64,000 nt of DNA from Bacteroidia bacterium (GTDB taxonomy: Bacteria > Bacteroidota > Bacteroidia > B-17B0 > Aurantibacillaceae): the NCBI GenBank assembly GCA_014378485.1, contig JACMNO010000093.1, positions 1 through 64,000 on the forward strand. Reading direction: 5' to 3'. A model generated the notes under the pieces. It worked only from the letters and a program-made list of their open reading frames with translations. It did not search any database and was not told the origin of the DNA. Below are positions 55,501 through 64,000 of the stretch, in pieces. Every line of letters begins with the position of its first letter. Position 1 is the stretch's first letter. Made by a program: the position numbers and the translations under genes.

Positions 55501-58500
55501 GAACTTTAAGTTGTAGTACTTTAACAGTAAATGCAAGTGCAACTACAACCACAACTCCGGTTTCTTATGTTTGGTCAGGAACAGGTATTACAGGAGGTTC
55601 AGGAACAGGAACTATTGCAGTTAACCAACCTGGTAATTTTAATTATACTGTGACCAATACAAGCAATGGCTGTTTTACTACAGGCATACAGGCAGTTACC
55701 CAAAATACGGCGGTTCCGGTAATTGCAAGCGCCACGTCAGGTACCTTAACCTGTGCGACTTTAACAGTAAATGCGAGCGCAACAACAACTACAACTCCTG
55801 TATCTTACACATGGACAGGTGCTGGAATTACATCAGCTGCGAATATTAGTACAATTACTGTAAACCAACCTGGCGTATATAATTACACCGTCACTAATAC
55901 ATTAAATAATTGTATTACATCCGGAACTCAAACAGTAATTCAAAATACAGTTTCTCCAAATGTTACAGGAGCTAATACAGGTTCCTTAAATTGTACCACA
56001 ACAACTGTCAATGTTACTGCATCAACCACGGTAACACCGGTTTCATATAACTGGTCAGGCCCAGGTATTACAGCCGGAATAGGTACAGGTACGATTTCAG
56101 TTAATCTTGGTGGCACTTATAATTACACTGTAACAAATACCACTAATAATTGCACAACAGTTGGCTCACAGGCTATCACCCAAAATACAGTTTCACCAAT
56201 TGTATCCGGAGCAAACACTGGTTCTTTAAACTGTGTTATAGCATCAGTAAATGCTTCTGCAACAACTTCTACAACTCCGGTATCATATAACTGGACAGGG
56301 CCATCGATCACTGCAGGATCTGGAACAGGAACAATTACCGTAAATCAAGGTGGGACTTATAATTATACTGTTACAAATACGGCAAACAATTGTGTAACTA
56401 TTGGATCTCAGGCTATTACACAAAACACAACAGCTCCAACATCAACAGCAACTACAAGCGGTTCAATTACCTGTGTTACAAATACAGTAAATTTAAATTC
56501 CAGTCTTGCAGGAATGAACTATACATGGACAGCTCCGTCTGGAAGTTCAATTTTGAGCGGAGGATCTTTGCAAAATGCCGTAGGCCAAGGGTTAGGTAAT
56601 TATACCTTAACCTTATTAAACTCAGCTAACAGTTGTACTTTTCAAACTTCAGTTGCTGCCATTCAAAATACTACAACCCCTTCATCAGTTGACGCAGGAC
56701 CAAATAAAACATTGGTTTGTATTACTCCAACGGTTTCTTTACAAGGAAGCGCAACACCAACAACTTCTCTTGCCAACTGGTTAGGAGGAGTTTCCAACCC
56801 AACAGTTTTTGTTACGAGTACAGGAGCAGCGGGAGTTTATACCCTTCAGGCAATTGAACCAACAACAGGTTGCTTTATTACCGATACCGTTAGAGTTATT
56901 CAATCTGTAAATTCACCAACAGTAACTTCAAATCCCGTAACAAATTCAATTACATGTACAAATTCAGTGGTAACAATTGGGATTTCTGTTTCGAGCCCTG
57001 ACCCTGTAACTATTAGCTGGCCGACGGGTACCGGTATTTCCGGACCAACCAATACAACAACAGCAACAGCAACTTTAACAGGCGTATATCAGGTTACAGT
57101 AACTAATACTTTTAACAGTTGTATTTCCATTAATTCAATTAATGTTCCAATTAATATAACACCAGTTTCAGTTAGTGTTACACCAGCCACAACTATCACC
57201 TGTGCCTTACCAACACAAACCCTAAACGCAAGTCCGGTTGGTTCTAATTATACTTATACATGGACAGGCTCTGGAATTACTTCGGGAGGATCTACTCCTA
57301 ACCCAGTGGTAAATACCGGCGGCAATTTTACTGTTGCAGTAACCAATACAATAAATGGATGTGCATCTACCGGAAGTGTGAATGTTCCAATGGATATTTC
57401 AACTCCAACAGTTAATATCAGTACAGCATCTTATACAACAACCTGTGCCAGTCCTAATGCTTCTCTGTCTATAACTTCTACTCCAACTGCTAATGTTACA
57501 TATTCTTGGACGGCTCCATCTGGTGGAAGTTTAGATAATTATACCGTATCAAATCCAGTTACAAGCGGAAGCGGCATATTTACGGTAGTAGTGACGAATA
57601 CAGTTAATGGTTGCTCTTCATCTTTAACACAAAATACGGTTGAAATTATTCCTGATGCAGCAATACCAAATATTTCTCTTTCTTCTAATAGTGTTGCAAT
57701 AACATGTTCTGACCCAACACCATCTGTAACCATTTCAACAACGACTACGCCTGTTAGTTATAGCTGGACTCCTATCAGTGGAATTGTTGCAGGAACCGAA
57801 ACATCCGCAACTCCATCATTCAGTTTAAACGGCACTTACAGTGTTGTTGTTACAAATACAGCAAGTGGTTGCGCTACCAGCCTTTCATCTAATGTGGTAA
57901 CGGTAAGTTTAGACAATACATTTCCTGTTATTTCGTTATCATCTGCTACTAATGATGGAACAATTACTTGTACAAATACATTTGTGGTTGTAACGCCAAC
58001 TATAACTCCTTCTGCCAGTAATTTAACTTATTCCTGGTCTCCGGGCGCGGGTATTTCAACTCCAGTTAATCAATCGAGTGCTACATTTACAGCAGCAGGT
58101 GTTTACACATTAGTTGTTACAAATACGTTAACAGGTTGTGTTAATACCAGTACAACCACAGCAAATACTTTTACTGTGGTTGAAGATAATATAGCTCCTA
58201 CTTTTTCATTAGGCACTGCTTCATCAGTAACAACAACGTGTTCCGCTCCTAATGCTACTTTATCTGCAAGTAGTAGCTTTGATCCGAATACAATGTACAC
58301 GTGGACAACTCCTTCGTCAACAACTTTGACGGGAAGTCCTATTGTTGTTTCTACTTCCGGAATTTATACGATAGTTGTTACTAATACCCTTAACGGTTGC
58401 AGTACTTCATCGGCTTCTTCACAAGCAACAGTTGAAGTTGTTACCGGTACAGGCATTCCAAGTGTGAGTATGTCAATAAACACCCTTTCAATTACCTGTT

Positions 58501-59978
58501 CAAATCCAACAGTAAGTGCAACGGCTTCAACCACATCAACACCGGTAAGTTATAGCTGGTCACCAACAACTGGTATTATTCCGGGAACTGAAACAACTGC
58601 AAGTCCTTCATTTACAGCAGCAGGATCATATAGTGTTGTTGTAACAAATACGGCAAGTGGTTGCGCAAGCAGTATCACTTCAAATGTTGTAACGGTTACA
58701 GCGAATAATGCTGCTCCTGTGATTACCTTATCCTCTGCAACTAATGATGGTACAATTACCTGTCCAAGCCCTGCGGTTACCATTACTGTAACGCCTAATC
58801 CTGCCAGCAATGACTTAACTTATTCCTGGTTGCCATCTGCGAATGTGTCTACCAATCAGACTGCTGCAACGTTTACCGCGGCAGGTGTTTATACGTTAGT
58901 AGTGACTAATACATTAACAGGTTGCGTAACTTCTTCCACAAATTCAGCGAATACATTTACGGTATACGGAGGTACAAGTTCTCCGTCTGCTACAATCACT
59001 GCAATTTCAACTAATAGCACCATTGGTTGTGGAGGAACGGGATCCTTTGTAACTTTAAGTGCTGCAACAGTAACAACTAATCTAATTTCATGGTTACCGG
59101 GTGGCTCAACCCAACCGACTTTAACTGTTACATCGGCTGGAATTTATAGTTTAGTAACTGTAGATGCCATTACACTTTGTTCAGATACTAGAACATTCAC
59201 TGTTAGTGGAAATACTTTAACTCCTCAAAATGTTGATGCAGGAACAAGCGCAAACATTGCCTGCGGTAGTTCTTCAGTAATATTAAATGGAGTAAGCTCC
59301 TCTACCAATGTTAATTTCAGTTGGTCGGGTCCTTCATCTACAAGTATATTGTCAGGCAGTAATACATCCAGCCCTGTTGTTGCTGAATCCGGCACGTATG
59401 TATTAACTGTTACTGATAATTCTACCGGTTGCCAAAGCACGGCATCGGTTGTTGTATCACAAGCTAATGTAACTGCTGCATTCACAGCTGATCCTGTTGC
59501 GGGTTTATCACCGTTAACAGTTAACTTCACTGATGCCAGCACCGGAGCAACAAACTGGAGTTGGAATTTTGGTGACGCCAATAGTGCTGTTACTCAGAAT
59601 CCAACTAACGTTTACACCACTGGCTCATACACTGTAACTCTTACTGCCTCTTCGGGTTCTTGTACTGCAACTGCAACTGTGGTTATTGTGGTAGAAGATG
59701 CGTTAATCCTGGAGATACCAAATGTTTTTACGCCAAATGGCGATGGTTCCAATGATGTGTTTTCGATCAAATCAACTGGAGTTAAAGAGATTTCTTTACA
59801 AATATTTAACCGTTGGGGAGAAAAATTATATGAATTTTCAGGACCAAAAGCTTCCTGGGATGGTTTGGCTCCTAACGGATTAACTGTACCTGAGGGGACG
59901 TATTTCTATTTTGTGAAAGCCAAAGGTTTTGACGGAACGGAAATAGAAAAACATGGTTCTGTTAATTTATTCAGATAA
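49512..59978 (+). CDS. Giant secreted adhesin 3, 3488 aa (PPC-like, PKD, P-domain, Ig-like repeats, T9SS type B)
   Basis: This is the largest complete gene here. After a signal peptide (to about 23) come two PPC-like beta domains (about 25-155 and 160-285), a third Cys-rich domain (about 295-475) and a PKD-like domain (about 475-553). A proprotein convertase P-domain (about 584-737; 'NITHTWDADLDIVLTCPSGN') follows. More than thirty Ig-like repeats run from about 740 to 3290, then a PKD domain and the T9SS type B C-terminus. Each repeat has an LxC strand and an NxC strand, likely a disulfide. It is very Ser/Thr-rich and probably an SprB-like surface filament or adhesin. No frameshift is present across 10.4 kb. 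Confidence 0.9.
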   Translation: MKSSLLKVFIFIFSVLSLNLYSQSLGNNTCATAVSIPTTGVCVTGNNTTATATGDGGASCFTVENGVWFKFVAPTSGVVNITTNDIATNFNSQLTLFSGTCGSLSEMACNDNISGSNQNALISASCLVPGQTYYVMLDGYAGATGTFCVKITTVTNPLNDLCSCATNIPINGSCLTNQTTVGATDNWTGVVGCQSADGHGDVWYTFVADSSSVKFTVTSGTMGGNVEMVLASANSCSSTFSTNATYCSSSVSSNTFLNLTIGATYYLTISSTGAAGTFSICGLSSTPPPVPGQNCSTAAFLCSDASFGQASSTAGFGIQEVTPSNSCWGSGGERQSRWYKFTVGATGTLGFEIKPNVISDDYDWALWDITTAGCPTTLSATPDAIACNWYGTTNSFTDVEGSTGLSTYTTAADICAFQSGATDQGNPGCVPLSFLNYQNSTWGPISVEAGHTYAILIDNFSTSNNGFSFDFAGTAHIGPVADFITLKSCTTASLISAPSASNTAYNWNYGDGSTSTTSYSVTHTYTASGTYSISLGVTDALGCTAAYNDVLNIGNPSLVVSPTETICAGNTATLLATAIPNNPQLTFSNTTAVAIPDNNTTGVSSTVTVSGIAPATISTNQMVKVCLNITHTWDADLDIVLTCPSGNTVILTSDNGGSGDNYGNTCFTGLISTDVAAGIAPAVAPFNTGSGYYSPESSLTALNSCNINGNWVLNIKDDLAGESGILNSWSMTFNSTSNAVTYSWTPSGTLSSATSSSPTASPTTTTIYTVTAIDLQGCTSTGTTQVVVNPLPTPTITSTNTLCLGSSLTFTGTGASTYTWSSIASGNLSSTNGSTVSATPTSTGSITYSLSVTGVNSCTNTATKTITVNPIPTANAGSSATLTCSSPTISLSGSGGGTYSWSGPGIVSGSTTSTPSINAPGIYSLVVTSAFNCSSPIATVSISQNTTTPLVSVSSNTSITCAAPTVTLTGSAAPSTATPVWSGGVASGANSYTATASSANVYTLTVTNPANGCSAAASVTVSPSAGLPVVSTAVISNSITCSLATAQVTLSSTPAGNTYSWSGPSVTSGGTSSVVTVGAGGTYSAVVTNTTSACSSSITVFVPTNTTAPTPTATTNGTLTCNSSSLTVPLSVSPSSGLTYTWTGTGITSGGSTATPTVNLPGTFTVAVTNTVNGCSNTANTTVTQNTVAPSVTGAATSSLNCTTSTVNISATTSVTPVTYNWSGTGITSATNISTITVNQGGSFTYTVTNTANSCITINTLTVIQNTTIPVVIGATSGSLNCTVLSVNASATTSTTPVSYNWSGTGITSATNISTISVNQGGTFTYTVTNTANNCTATNTVSVIQNTVVPLLSTSSSGSLTCTTTTASINISTTASPVSYTWTGTGITSATTGSLITVNQPGNFNYTVTNTFNNCKVTGAEVVDQNTVTPSVVASNTGSLNCTISSIDVVATTTVTPVTYNWSGAGITAGAGTATISVNQGGTYNYTVTNTDNNCKTIGSQAITQNTIAPSVAGANTGSLNCTTTTVNVSATTTATPVSYNWSGPGITAGAGTGTITVSQGGTYNYTVTNTANTCSTTGSQAITQNTTAPIVTGANTGSLNCTTTTVNVSATTTTTPVSYNWSGTGITSAINISTITVNQGGTFNYTVTNTANNCTATGSQAITQNTTAPIVTAANTGSLNCTTTTINVSATTTTTPVSYNWSGAGITSATNISTITVNQAGTFNFTVTNTTNNCKSTGSQSITQNTISPTVTGANTGSLNCTVLTVSISATTSATPVSYNWSGTGITSATNISTITVNQPGTFNYTVTNTANNCTTTGLQSIIQNTVIPTVTMPASQTITCAAPTVTMIASANPSTCTPVWTGGVASGVNSYTAAASSANIYTLTVTNPFNGCVNSGTTQVSPSAGFPSVTTSVTNSLSCTVTSAQVVATTTSSPVTYNWSGPGITSGATTTSASVNAPGQYTVVVTNTLSLCSSTLTIGVIQNTVAPIVTGATSGTLSCSTLTVNASATTTTTPVSYVWSGTGITGGSGTGTIAVNQPGNFNYTVTNTSNGCFTTGIQAVTQNTAVPVIASATSGTLTCATLTVNASATTTTTPVSYTWTGAGITSAANISTITVNQPGVYNYTVTNTLNNCITSGTQTVIQNTVSPNVTGANTGSLNCTTTTVNVTASTTVTPVSYNWSGPGITAGIGTGTISVNLGGTYNYTVTNTTNNCTTVGSQAITQNTVSPIVSGANTGSLNCVIASVNASATTSTTPVSYNWTGPSITAGSGTGTITVNQGGTYNYTVTNTANNCVTIGSQAITQNTTAPTSTATTSGSITCVTNTVNLNSSLAGMNYTWTAPSGSSILSGGSLQNAVGQGLGNYTLTLLNSANSCTFQTSVAAIQNTTTPSSVDAGPNKTLVCITPTVSLQGSATPTTSLANWLGGVSNPTVFVTSTGAAGVYTLQAIEPTTGCFITDTVRVIQSVNSPTVTSNPVTNSITCTNSVVTIGISVSSPDPVTISWPTGTGISGPTNTTTATATLTGVYQVTVTNTFNSCISINSINVPINITPVSVSVTPATTITCALPTQTLNASPVGSNYTYTWTGSGITSGGSTPNPVVNTGGNFTVAVTNTINGCASTGSVNVPMDISTPTVNISTASYTTTCASPNASLSITSTPTANVTYSWTAPSGGSLDNYTVSNPVTSGSGIFTVVVTNTVNGCSSSLTQNTVEIIPDAAIPNISLSSNSVAITCSDPTPSVTISTTTTPVSYSWTPISGIVAGTETSATPSFSLNGTYSVVVTNTASGCATSLSSNVVTVSLDNTFPVISLSSATNDGTITCTNTFVVVTPTITPSASNLTYSWSPGAGISTPVNQSSATFTAAGVYTLVVTNTLTGCVNTSTTTANTFTVVEDNIAPTFSLGTASSVTTTCSAPNATLSASSSFDPNTMYTWTTPSSTTLTGSPIVVSTSGIYTIVVTNTLNGCSTSSASSQATVEVVTGTGIPSVSMSINTLSITCSNPTVSATASTTSTPVSYSWSPTTGIIPGTETTASPSFTAAGSYSVVVTNTASGCASSITSNVVTVTANNAAPVITLSSATNDGTITCPSPAVTITVTPNPASNDLTYSWLPSANVSTNQTAATFTAAGVYTLVVTNTLTGCVTSSTNSANTFTVYGGTSSPSATITAISTNSTIGCGGTGSFVTLSAATVTTNLISWLPGGSTQPTLTVTSAGIYSLVTVDAITLCSDTRTFTVSGNTLTPQNVDAGTSANIACGSSSVILNGVSSSTNVNFSWSGPSSTSILSGSNTSSPVVAESGTYVLTVTDNSTGCQSTASVVVSQANVTAAFTADPVAGLSPLTVNFTDASTGATNWSWNFGDANSAVTQNPTNVYTTGSYTVTLTASSGSCTATATVVIVVEDALILEIPNVFTPNGDGSNDVFSIKSTGVKEISLQIFNRWGEKLYEFSGPKASWDGLAPNGLTVPEGTYFYFVKAKGFDGTEIEKHGSVNLFR
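52161..56472 (+). repeat. Long array of near-exact 240-bp repeats in adhesin 3
   Basis: Codons of the first conserved Cys mark eighteen intervals from 52161 to 56472. Fifteen are exactly 240 bp; the others are 231, 243 and 237 bp. The most alike units are 53835-54795 and 55752-56232 ('NTGSLNCTTTTVNVSATTTT', 'GGTFNYTVTNTANNCTATGS'). Synonymous differences are common, so the units have diverged at DNA level while keeping length and frame. Confidence 0.9.
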
Positions 59979-59993
59979 TAGAAAAAAACTTTC

Positions 59994-60026
59994 AAAAAGG
60001 CTTCTCACAAAACGAGAAGCCTTTTT
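59994..60026 (+). terminator. Rho-independent terminator after adhesin 3
   Basis: AAAAAGGCTTCTC (59994-60006) pairs with GAGAAGCCTTTTT (60014-60026) around a seven-base loop. Confidence 0.88.
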
Positions 60027-60166
60027 AATTATTTACTCGGTTTATAATGTAATATTATCTAATTCTTTACTAGTTTACACTATTTCCTCACTCGGCGCAA
60101 TAGGCTTCCTACTCATTTGCATAAATCTTAATTCTTTTATGACCTATATTCAATAAAAAAATTGCC

Positions 60167-63100
60167 ATGAAAAAAAATGCAGGTTTTATTTTTATCCTTT
60201 CTACCTTCAGTTTCTATTTAAGTGTTGGTCAACAAACAAGACTTCCACAAGAAAAAAACAATATTGAATCCTCGAAATTAATTCAGAAAACGGGGAAAAT
60301 TAATTTTTCTGGTTATATAGGTAAAGCAGGATCTCCAATTACGGGAGAGATGAAATCATCCAAATCTGCGGAAATCGTAAAAGAAGAATGTACTTTTTTT
60401 TCAGGAGATTCTTTAAACGGTTTTCAATTTGATGATGTGGCTAGTCAACTCGATCAACACAACTATAAGCTCTACATAGAGTTTAGGAATATGATGTATA
60501 GGGCTCAATGTGATTTTATTAAAAATAAATATAATTTAAGTAATTTCCCGCAGGTACCAGCTAATCTTCTACATACTGAACCACCAGTTACGATGGCAAG
60601 TTCCTGTGCAAACCTTGATTTAGAAGATGGGAATTTTTCTAATTGGGTTGGCAGCAGCGGATATAATACAAACTCAAACGGTAACTTGACAGTGCCGGCC
60701 GCAGGTGCAGGTGCAGCAATTTTCACTACAAATCAAAGTATATACACATGTACAGATATTAACCTGATTACTGCTGCTTATGGTAACGATCCGTTAGGGT
60801 TCCCGGGATTAGATCCCAATGGAGGTTCTTATTCTGCAAGGGTTGGAGGATTTCACATTAATACCTGCAACTTTAGTGGTGATGGTTTTATATGTGACGG
60901 GTATAAATGGTCAAGCGTATATTCCAATGGAGAAATTCTTGAACAAACATTTAACGTAACCGCAGCCAATGCCTTAATTTCTTATGATTACGCTGTTGTT
61001 TTAAATGACGGAGGACATGGTAACGGCCAGCAACCTTACTTTCACGTTTACGTAAAAAATGCAAGTACCGGTGTGATATTATCAACCTGTACTCAATACT
61101 ATGTGCAAGCACCCGCAGGAAGTGCTCCTCCTGGATTTACAAATTCGGGATATGTAAACACGGGTGATAATTCAGTAGTATATTATAAAAACTGGACGGC
61201 AAACAGTATTAACTTAACACCATATATCGGTCAATCAGTTAATGTTGAGTTTGTGGCTGCAGGATGTACAGCCGGAGCACATATTGGTTATGCCTATGTT
61301 GATGTAACTTGTGGTCCTGCTGATCTGATAGCATCTAACACTGCACCATGTTCAGGAGGATCTATTACTTTAACAGCTCCCAATATTTCCGGCGGATCCT
61401 ATTCTTGGTCGGGACCCGGAGTTACAGGGGCCAATACCCAAATGGTAACGGTTAGTGCAACCGGAAACTACAGTGTTACCGTAACTCCATCACAGGGTGC
61501 TGCTTGCGCTTATACCTTAACAAAATCGCTCACATTTGGAGGGCCAACAGTTGGCATTTCAAGTGTTTCTAATTCAAATATTTGTTCTAACAATTCATCA
61601 TTAATTACACCTAGCGGCGCAACGACCTATACGTTATTAAATACCGGGGCAACGGGAACTAGTTTTAACGTTAGCCCAACAAGTACAACAACTTATTCTA
61701 TCATTGGTGAAAGTGGTGGTTGTACCAGTACCAATACAATTACGGCAACTATAAATGTTAACACTACGCCTACAGTAGGGATTTCAAGTGTATCAAACCC
61801 GGTAATTTGTTCAAATAACAGCAGCCTTATAACACCAAGCGGAGCAAGCACCTATACGTTATTAAATACTGGAGCAACGGGAACCAGTTTCAATGTTAGT
61901 CCAATGGGAACTACAACTTATTCTATTGTTGGAGCATCAAGCGGATGCGCAAGTACAAATACCATTACAACTACCATTACTGTAAATACAACTCCTACAG
62001 TAGGAATTTCAAGTGTATCAAATCCGGTGATTTGTTCCAATAACAGTAGCTTAATAACACCAGGCGGAGCAAGCACCTATACTTTATTAAATTCCGGAGC
62101 AACAGGATCCAGTTTCAATGTTAGCCCCACAGGCACAACAACTTACTCTATTGTTGGCTCTTCAAGCGGATGCGCCAGTACAAACACCATTACAACAACC
62201 ATCACTGTAAATACAACTCCTACAGTTGCAATTTCAAGTGTATCTAACCCTGTCATTTGTTCAAATAACAGCAGCTTAATTACACCAAGCGGAGCAAGCA
62301 CCTATACGTTATTAAATACAGGTGCAACCGGAACAAGTTTTAATGTTAGTCCTACCGGAACTACCACCTACTCTATTGCAGGATCCTCAAGCGGTTGTGT
62401 GAGTACAAATACTATTACAACTACCATCACTGTAAATACAACTCCAACAGTTGGGATTTCAAGTGTATCAAACCCTGTCATTTGTTCAAATAACAGCAGC
62501 TTAATAACACCAAGTGGGGCAAATACCTATACGTTAGTAAACACAGGAGCAACAGGAACCAGTTTTAATGTTAGTCCAACAGGAACTACAACCTACTCCA
62601 TTGTTGGAACAAGCGCTTCAGGTTGCGTTGGTACAAATACTATTACAACAACTATAACAGTGAATACTACTCCAACAGTTGGTATTTCAAGTATATCTAG
62701 CCCGGTTATATGTTCTAATAACAGTAGTTTAATAACACCAAGCGGAGCAAGTACCTATACGTTATTAAATACTGGGGCAACGGGAACAAGTTTTAATGTT
62801 AGTCCTTCAGCAACTACAACATACTCCATTGTTGGATCTAACGGGGGTAGCTGTACTAGTACAAATACTATTACCACAACCATCATGGTAAACACCTCGC
62901 CTACTGTTGCAATATCAAGCGTTTCAAATCCAGTTATATGCTCCAATAACAGTAGTTTAATAACACCGAGCGGAGCAAATACTTATACTTTATTAAATAC
63001 AGGGGCAACAGGAACAAGCTTTAATGTGAGTCCTACAGGAACCACAACCTACTCAATTGTTGGAGAAAGCGGAGCAAATTGCCCCAGCACAAATACAATA

Positions 63101-64000
63101 ACAACCACCATAACGGTGAATACAACACCTACGATTGCCATTTCAAGTGTATCAAACCCTACTATTTGTTCAGGTAACAGTAGCTTAATTACGCCAAGCG
63201 GAGCTAATACATATTCATTATTAAATACGGGTGCAACGGGAACAAGTTTTAATGTTAGCCCTTCTGGTAATACAACCTATACTATTGTTGGAACAAGTAT
63301 TGCAGGTTGTCCAGCATCAAATACAGTTACAGCATATATCATTGTAAATGCGACTCCTACATTAGCATTAGGCTCAAATAACGTTTCTTTATGCAGCGGT
63401 AACGCATTGGTTTTACCAACCGCTTCCGGCGGTTCTACATATAATTGGACTGGCCCGAATTCATTTACCTCATCGTCTGCTTCACCTTCAGTTACTGCAA
63501 ATGTATCACCTTCAGAGGCGGGTGTCTATAACATAAATACATCTATTGCTTACGGCACTGCAACATGCATAAGCGCTACTGGTCAAGTAACGGTTTCAGT
63601 AGTAAGTTCGGCAATGATTACAGCAGCAAGTTCAAATTTATGTATGGGCTCAACTGCTACCGTTACACCTGGTGGTGGCAATACTTATACGTTAACAGCT
63701 TCGAGTTATACAACTTCAGGTTCATTTACATTGAATCCTACATCTACCACTTCCTATTCTTTAACAGGTAGTGCAGGTGCCGGTTGTAACGGCAGTACAA
63801 CATTTACAATAACAGTATTAAATACCCCAACTGTATCCATATCTTCTAATTCGAATACCATCTGTTCAGGAAACTCAGTTATACTTACTCCGGGCGGCGC
63901 AAGCACTTACACATTAAATCCGGGTAATATATCTGGAACAACTTTTACTTTATCGCCAACATCTTCAACAAACTATTCGGTAGTAGGAACCAATACCTCT
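60167..64000 (+). CDS. Giant secreted repeat protein 4, 3'-truncated by the window edge
   Basis: From ATG 60167 the frame stays open for 1278 codons to the last base, so the gene continues beyond the window. The N-terminus is a signal peptide (MKKNAGFIFILSTFSFYLSV, to about 22). A propeptide-like charged region (about 25-140) follows, then a large jelly-roll-like domain (about 145-385; 'NLDLEDGNFSNWVGSSGYNT' opens it). After an Ig-like repeat, eight short repeats follow (about 460-1063), then different Ig-like repeats. No T9SS domain is visible because the end is missing; one is expected by analogy with adhesins 1-3. The gap 60027-60166 shows nothing else. Confidence 0.85.
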   Translation, partial: MKKNAGFIFILSTFSFYLSVGQQTRLPQEKNNIESSKLIQKTGKINFSGYIGKAGSPITGEMKSSKSAEIVKEECTFFSGDSLNGFQFDDVASQLDQHNYKLYIEFRNMMYRAQCDFIKNKYNLSNFPQVPANLLHTEPPVTMASSCANLDLEDGNFSNWVGSSGYNTNSNGNLTVPAAGAGAAIFTTNQSIYTCTDINLITAAYGNDPLGFPGLDPNGGSYSARVGGFHINTCNFSGDGFICDGYKWSSVYSNGEILEQTFNVTAANALISYDYAVVLNDGGHGNGQQPYFHVYVKNASTGVILSTCTQYYVQAPAGSAPPGFTNSGYVNTGDNSVVYYKNWTANSINLTPYIGQSVNVEFVAAGCTAGAHIGYAYVDVTCGPADLIASNTAPCSGGSITLTAPNISGGSYSWSGPGVTGANTQMVTVSATGNYSVTVTPSQGAACAYTLTKSLTFGGPTVGISSVSNSNICSNNSSLITPSGATTYTLLNTGATGTSFNVSPTSTTTYSIIGESGGCTSTNTITATINVNTTPTVGISSVSNPVICSNNSSLITPSGASTYTLLNTGATGTSFNVSPMGTTTYSIVGASSGCASTNTITTTITVNTTPTVGISSVSNPVICSNNSSLITPGGASTYTLLNSGATGSSFNVSPTGTTTYSIVGSSSGCASTNTITTTITVNTTPTVAISSVSNPVICSNNSSLITPSGASTYTLLNTGATGTSFNVSPTGTTTYSIAGSSSGCVSTNTITTTITVNTTPTVGISSVSNPVICSNNSSLITPSGANTYTLVNTGATGTSFNVSPTGTTTYSIVGTSASGCVGTNTITTTITVNTTPTVGISSISSPVICSNNSSLITPSGASTYTLLNTGATGTSFNVSPSATTTYSIVGSNGGSCTSTNTITTTIMVNTSPTVAISSVSNPVICSNNSSLITPSGANTYTLLNTGATGTSFNVSPTGTTTYSIVGESGANCPSTNTITTTITVNTTPTIAISSVSNPTICSGNSSLITPSGANTYSLLNTGATGTSFNVSPSGNTTYTIVGTSIAGCPASNTVTAYIIVNATPTLALGSNNVSLCSGNALVLPTASGGSTYNWTGPNSFTSSSASPSVTANVSPSEAGVYNINTSIAYGTATCISATGQVTVSVVSSAMITAASSNLCMGSTATVTPGGGNTYTLTASSYTTSGSFTLNPTSTTSYSLTGSAGAGCNGSTTFTITVLNTPTVSISSNSNTICSGNSVILTPGGASTYTLNPGNISGTTFTLSPTSSTNYSVVGTNTS
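61544..63355 (+). repeat. Eight tandem 225/228-bp repeats in repeat protein 4
   Basis: Units start at 61544, 61769, 61994, 62219, 62444, 62672, 62900 and 63128, ending at 63355: four of exactly 225 bp, then four of exactly 228 bp. Each encodes 'ISSVSNPVICSNNSSLITPS' followed by 'YTLLNTGATGTSFNVSP'. DNA identity between neighbours is high, so expansion was recent. Confidence 0.9.

Noticed and set aside
52161..56472. CRISPR array or satellite suggested by regular 240-bp spacing
   Set aside because: Units are in one open reading frame and encode Ig-like repeats; there are no short repeats with unique spacers.
44000..64000. Many long minus-strand open frames inside the adhesin genes
   Set aside because: They are frame shadows of Thr/Ser/Val-rich repeats, with no start context, no domains and composition that mirrors the plus strand.

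Overview
The window is AT-rich DNA from a member of the Bacteroidota, probably an environmental Flavobacteriia/Sphingobacteriia-like lineage (inferred, not searched). The main signs are type IX secretion sorting domains of both types (type A on one protein, type B or 'gliding motility-associated' on three giant adhesins), TAnnTTTG promoter -7 boxes, an ISAon1-like transposase remnant, and many secreted proteins whose signal peptides end near an alanine/serine-glutamine junction.

Layout. (1) 1-3459: a small sulfur locus with the C-terminal part of a YeeE/YedE-type permease, a TsdA-like dihaem cytochrome c, an OprD-like porin and a Crp/Fnr regulator. (2) 3460-4800: decayed DNA holding an ISAon1-type transposase remnant and a broken V4R/XylR_N-like gene. 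(3) 4806-8960: a polyhydroxyalkanoate locus with phaB and phaJ facing phaE and phaC (class III synthase), followed by a cupin-like hydroxylase. (4) 10046-14670: a leftward block of envelope and stress proteins (AI-2E, YihY, holin-like, YtxH, YciE/DUF892, DUF6799, DUF1328). (5) 14939-20825: an MFS transporter, a dead GNAT gene, an inward-rectifier K+ channel, a Sco/TlpA pair and a T9SS cargo protein. (6) 20905-33978: an unusual biosynthetic island with a SET protein, two NodU/CmcH-type carbamoyltransferases, three aspartyl/asparaginyl beta-hydroxylase-like proteins, and a leftward operon of two KAS III enzymes, an ACP, an SDR, a polyprenyl-phosphate-type GT2, a GNAT and two JmjC/cupin proteins (one broken). 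(7) 34153-64000: four giant secreted repeat proteins (1243, 1620, 3488 and more than 1278 aa). Between them lie small secreted proteins and two complete TMTC/DUF1736-like GT-C membrane glycosyltransferases with TPR tails, plus a relic of a third.

How it may work together (inference). Regions 6 and 7 could form one surface-glycosylation system. The DPM1/GtrB-like GT2 would load a sugar onto polyprenyl phosphate. The KAS III/ACP/SDR/GNAT set would build and attach an acyl group. Hydroxylases and carbamoyltransferases would add further decoration. The TMTC-like GT-C enzymes would transfer sugar to the Ser/Thr-rich Ig-like repeats of the adhesins, as eukaryotic TMTC proteins O-mannosylate cadherins. 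The two JmjC/cupin proteins carry His-x-Ala where the family has His-x-Asp, the pattern seen in Fe/2-oxoglutarate halogenases, so their chemistry may be unusual. The adhesin genes contain remarkably regular 225-240 bp tandem repeats and share modules and C-termini, which marks them as a recombination-prone family.
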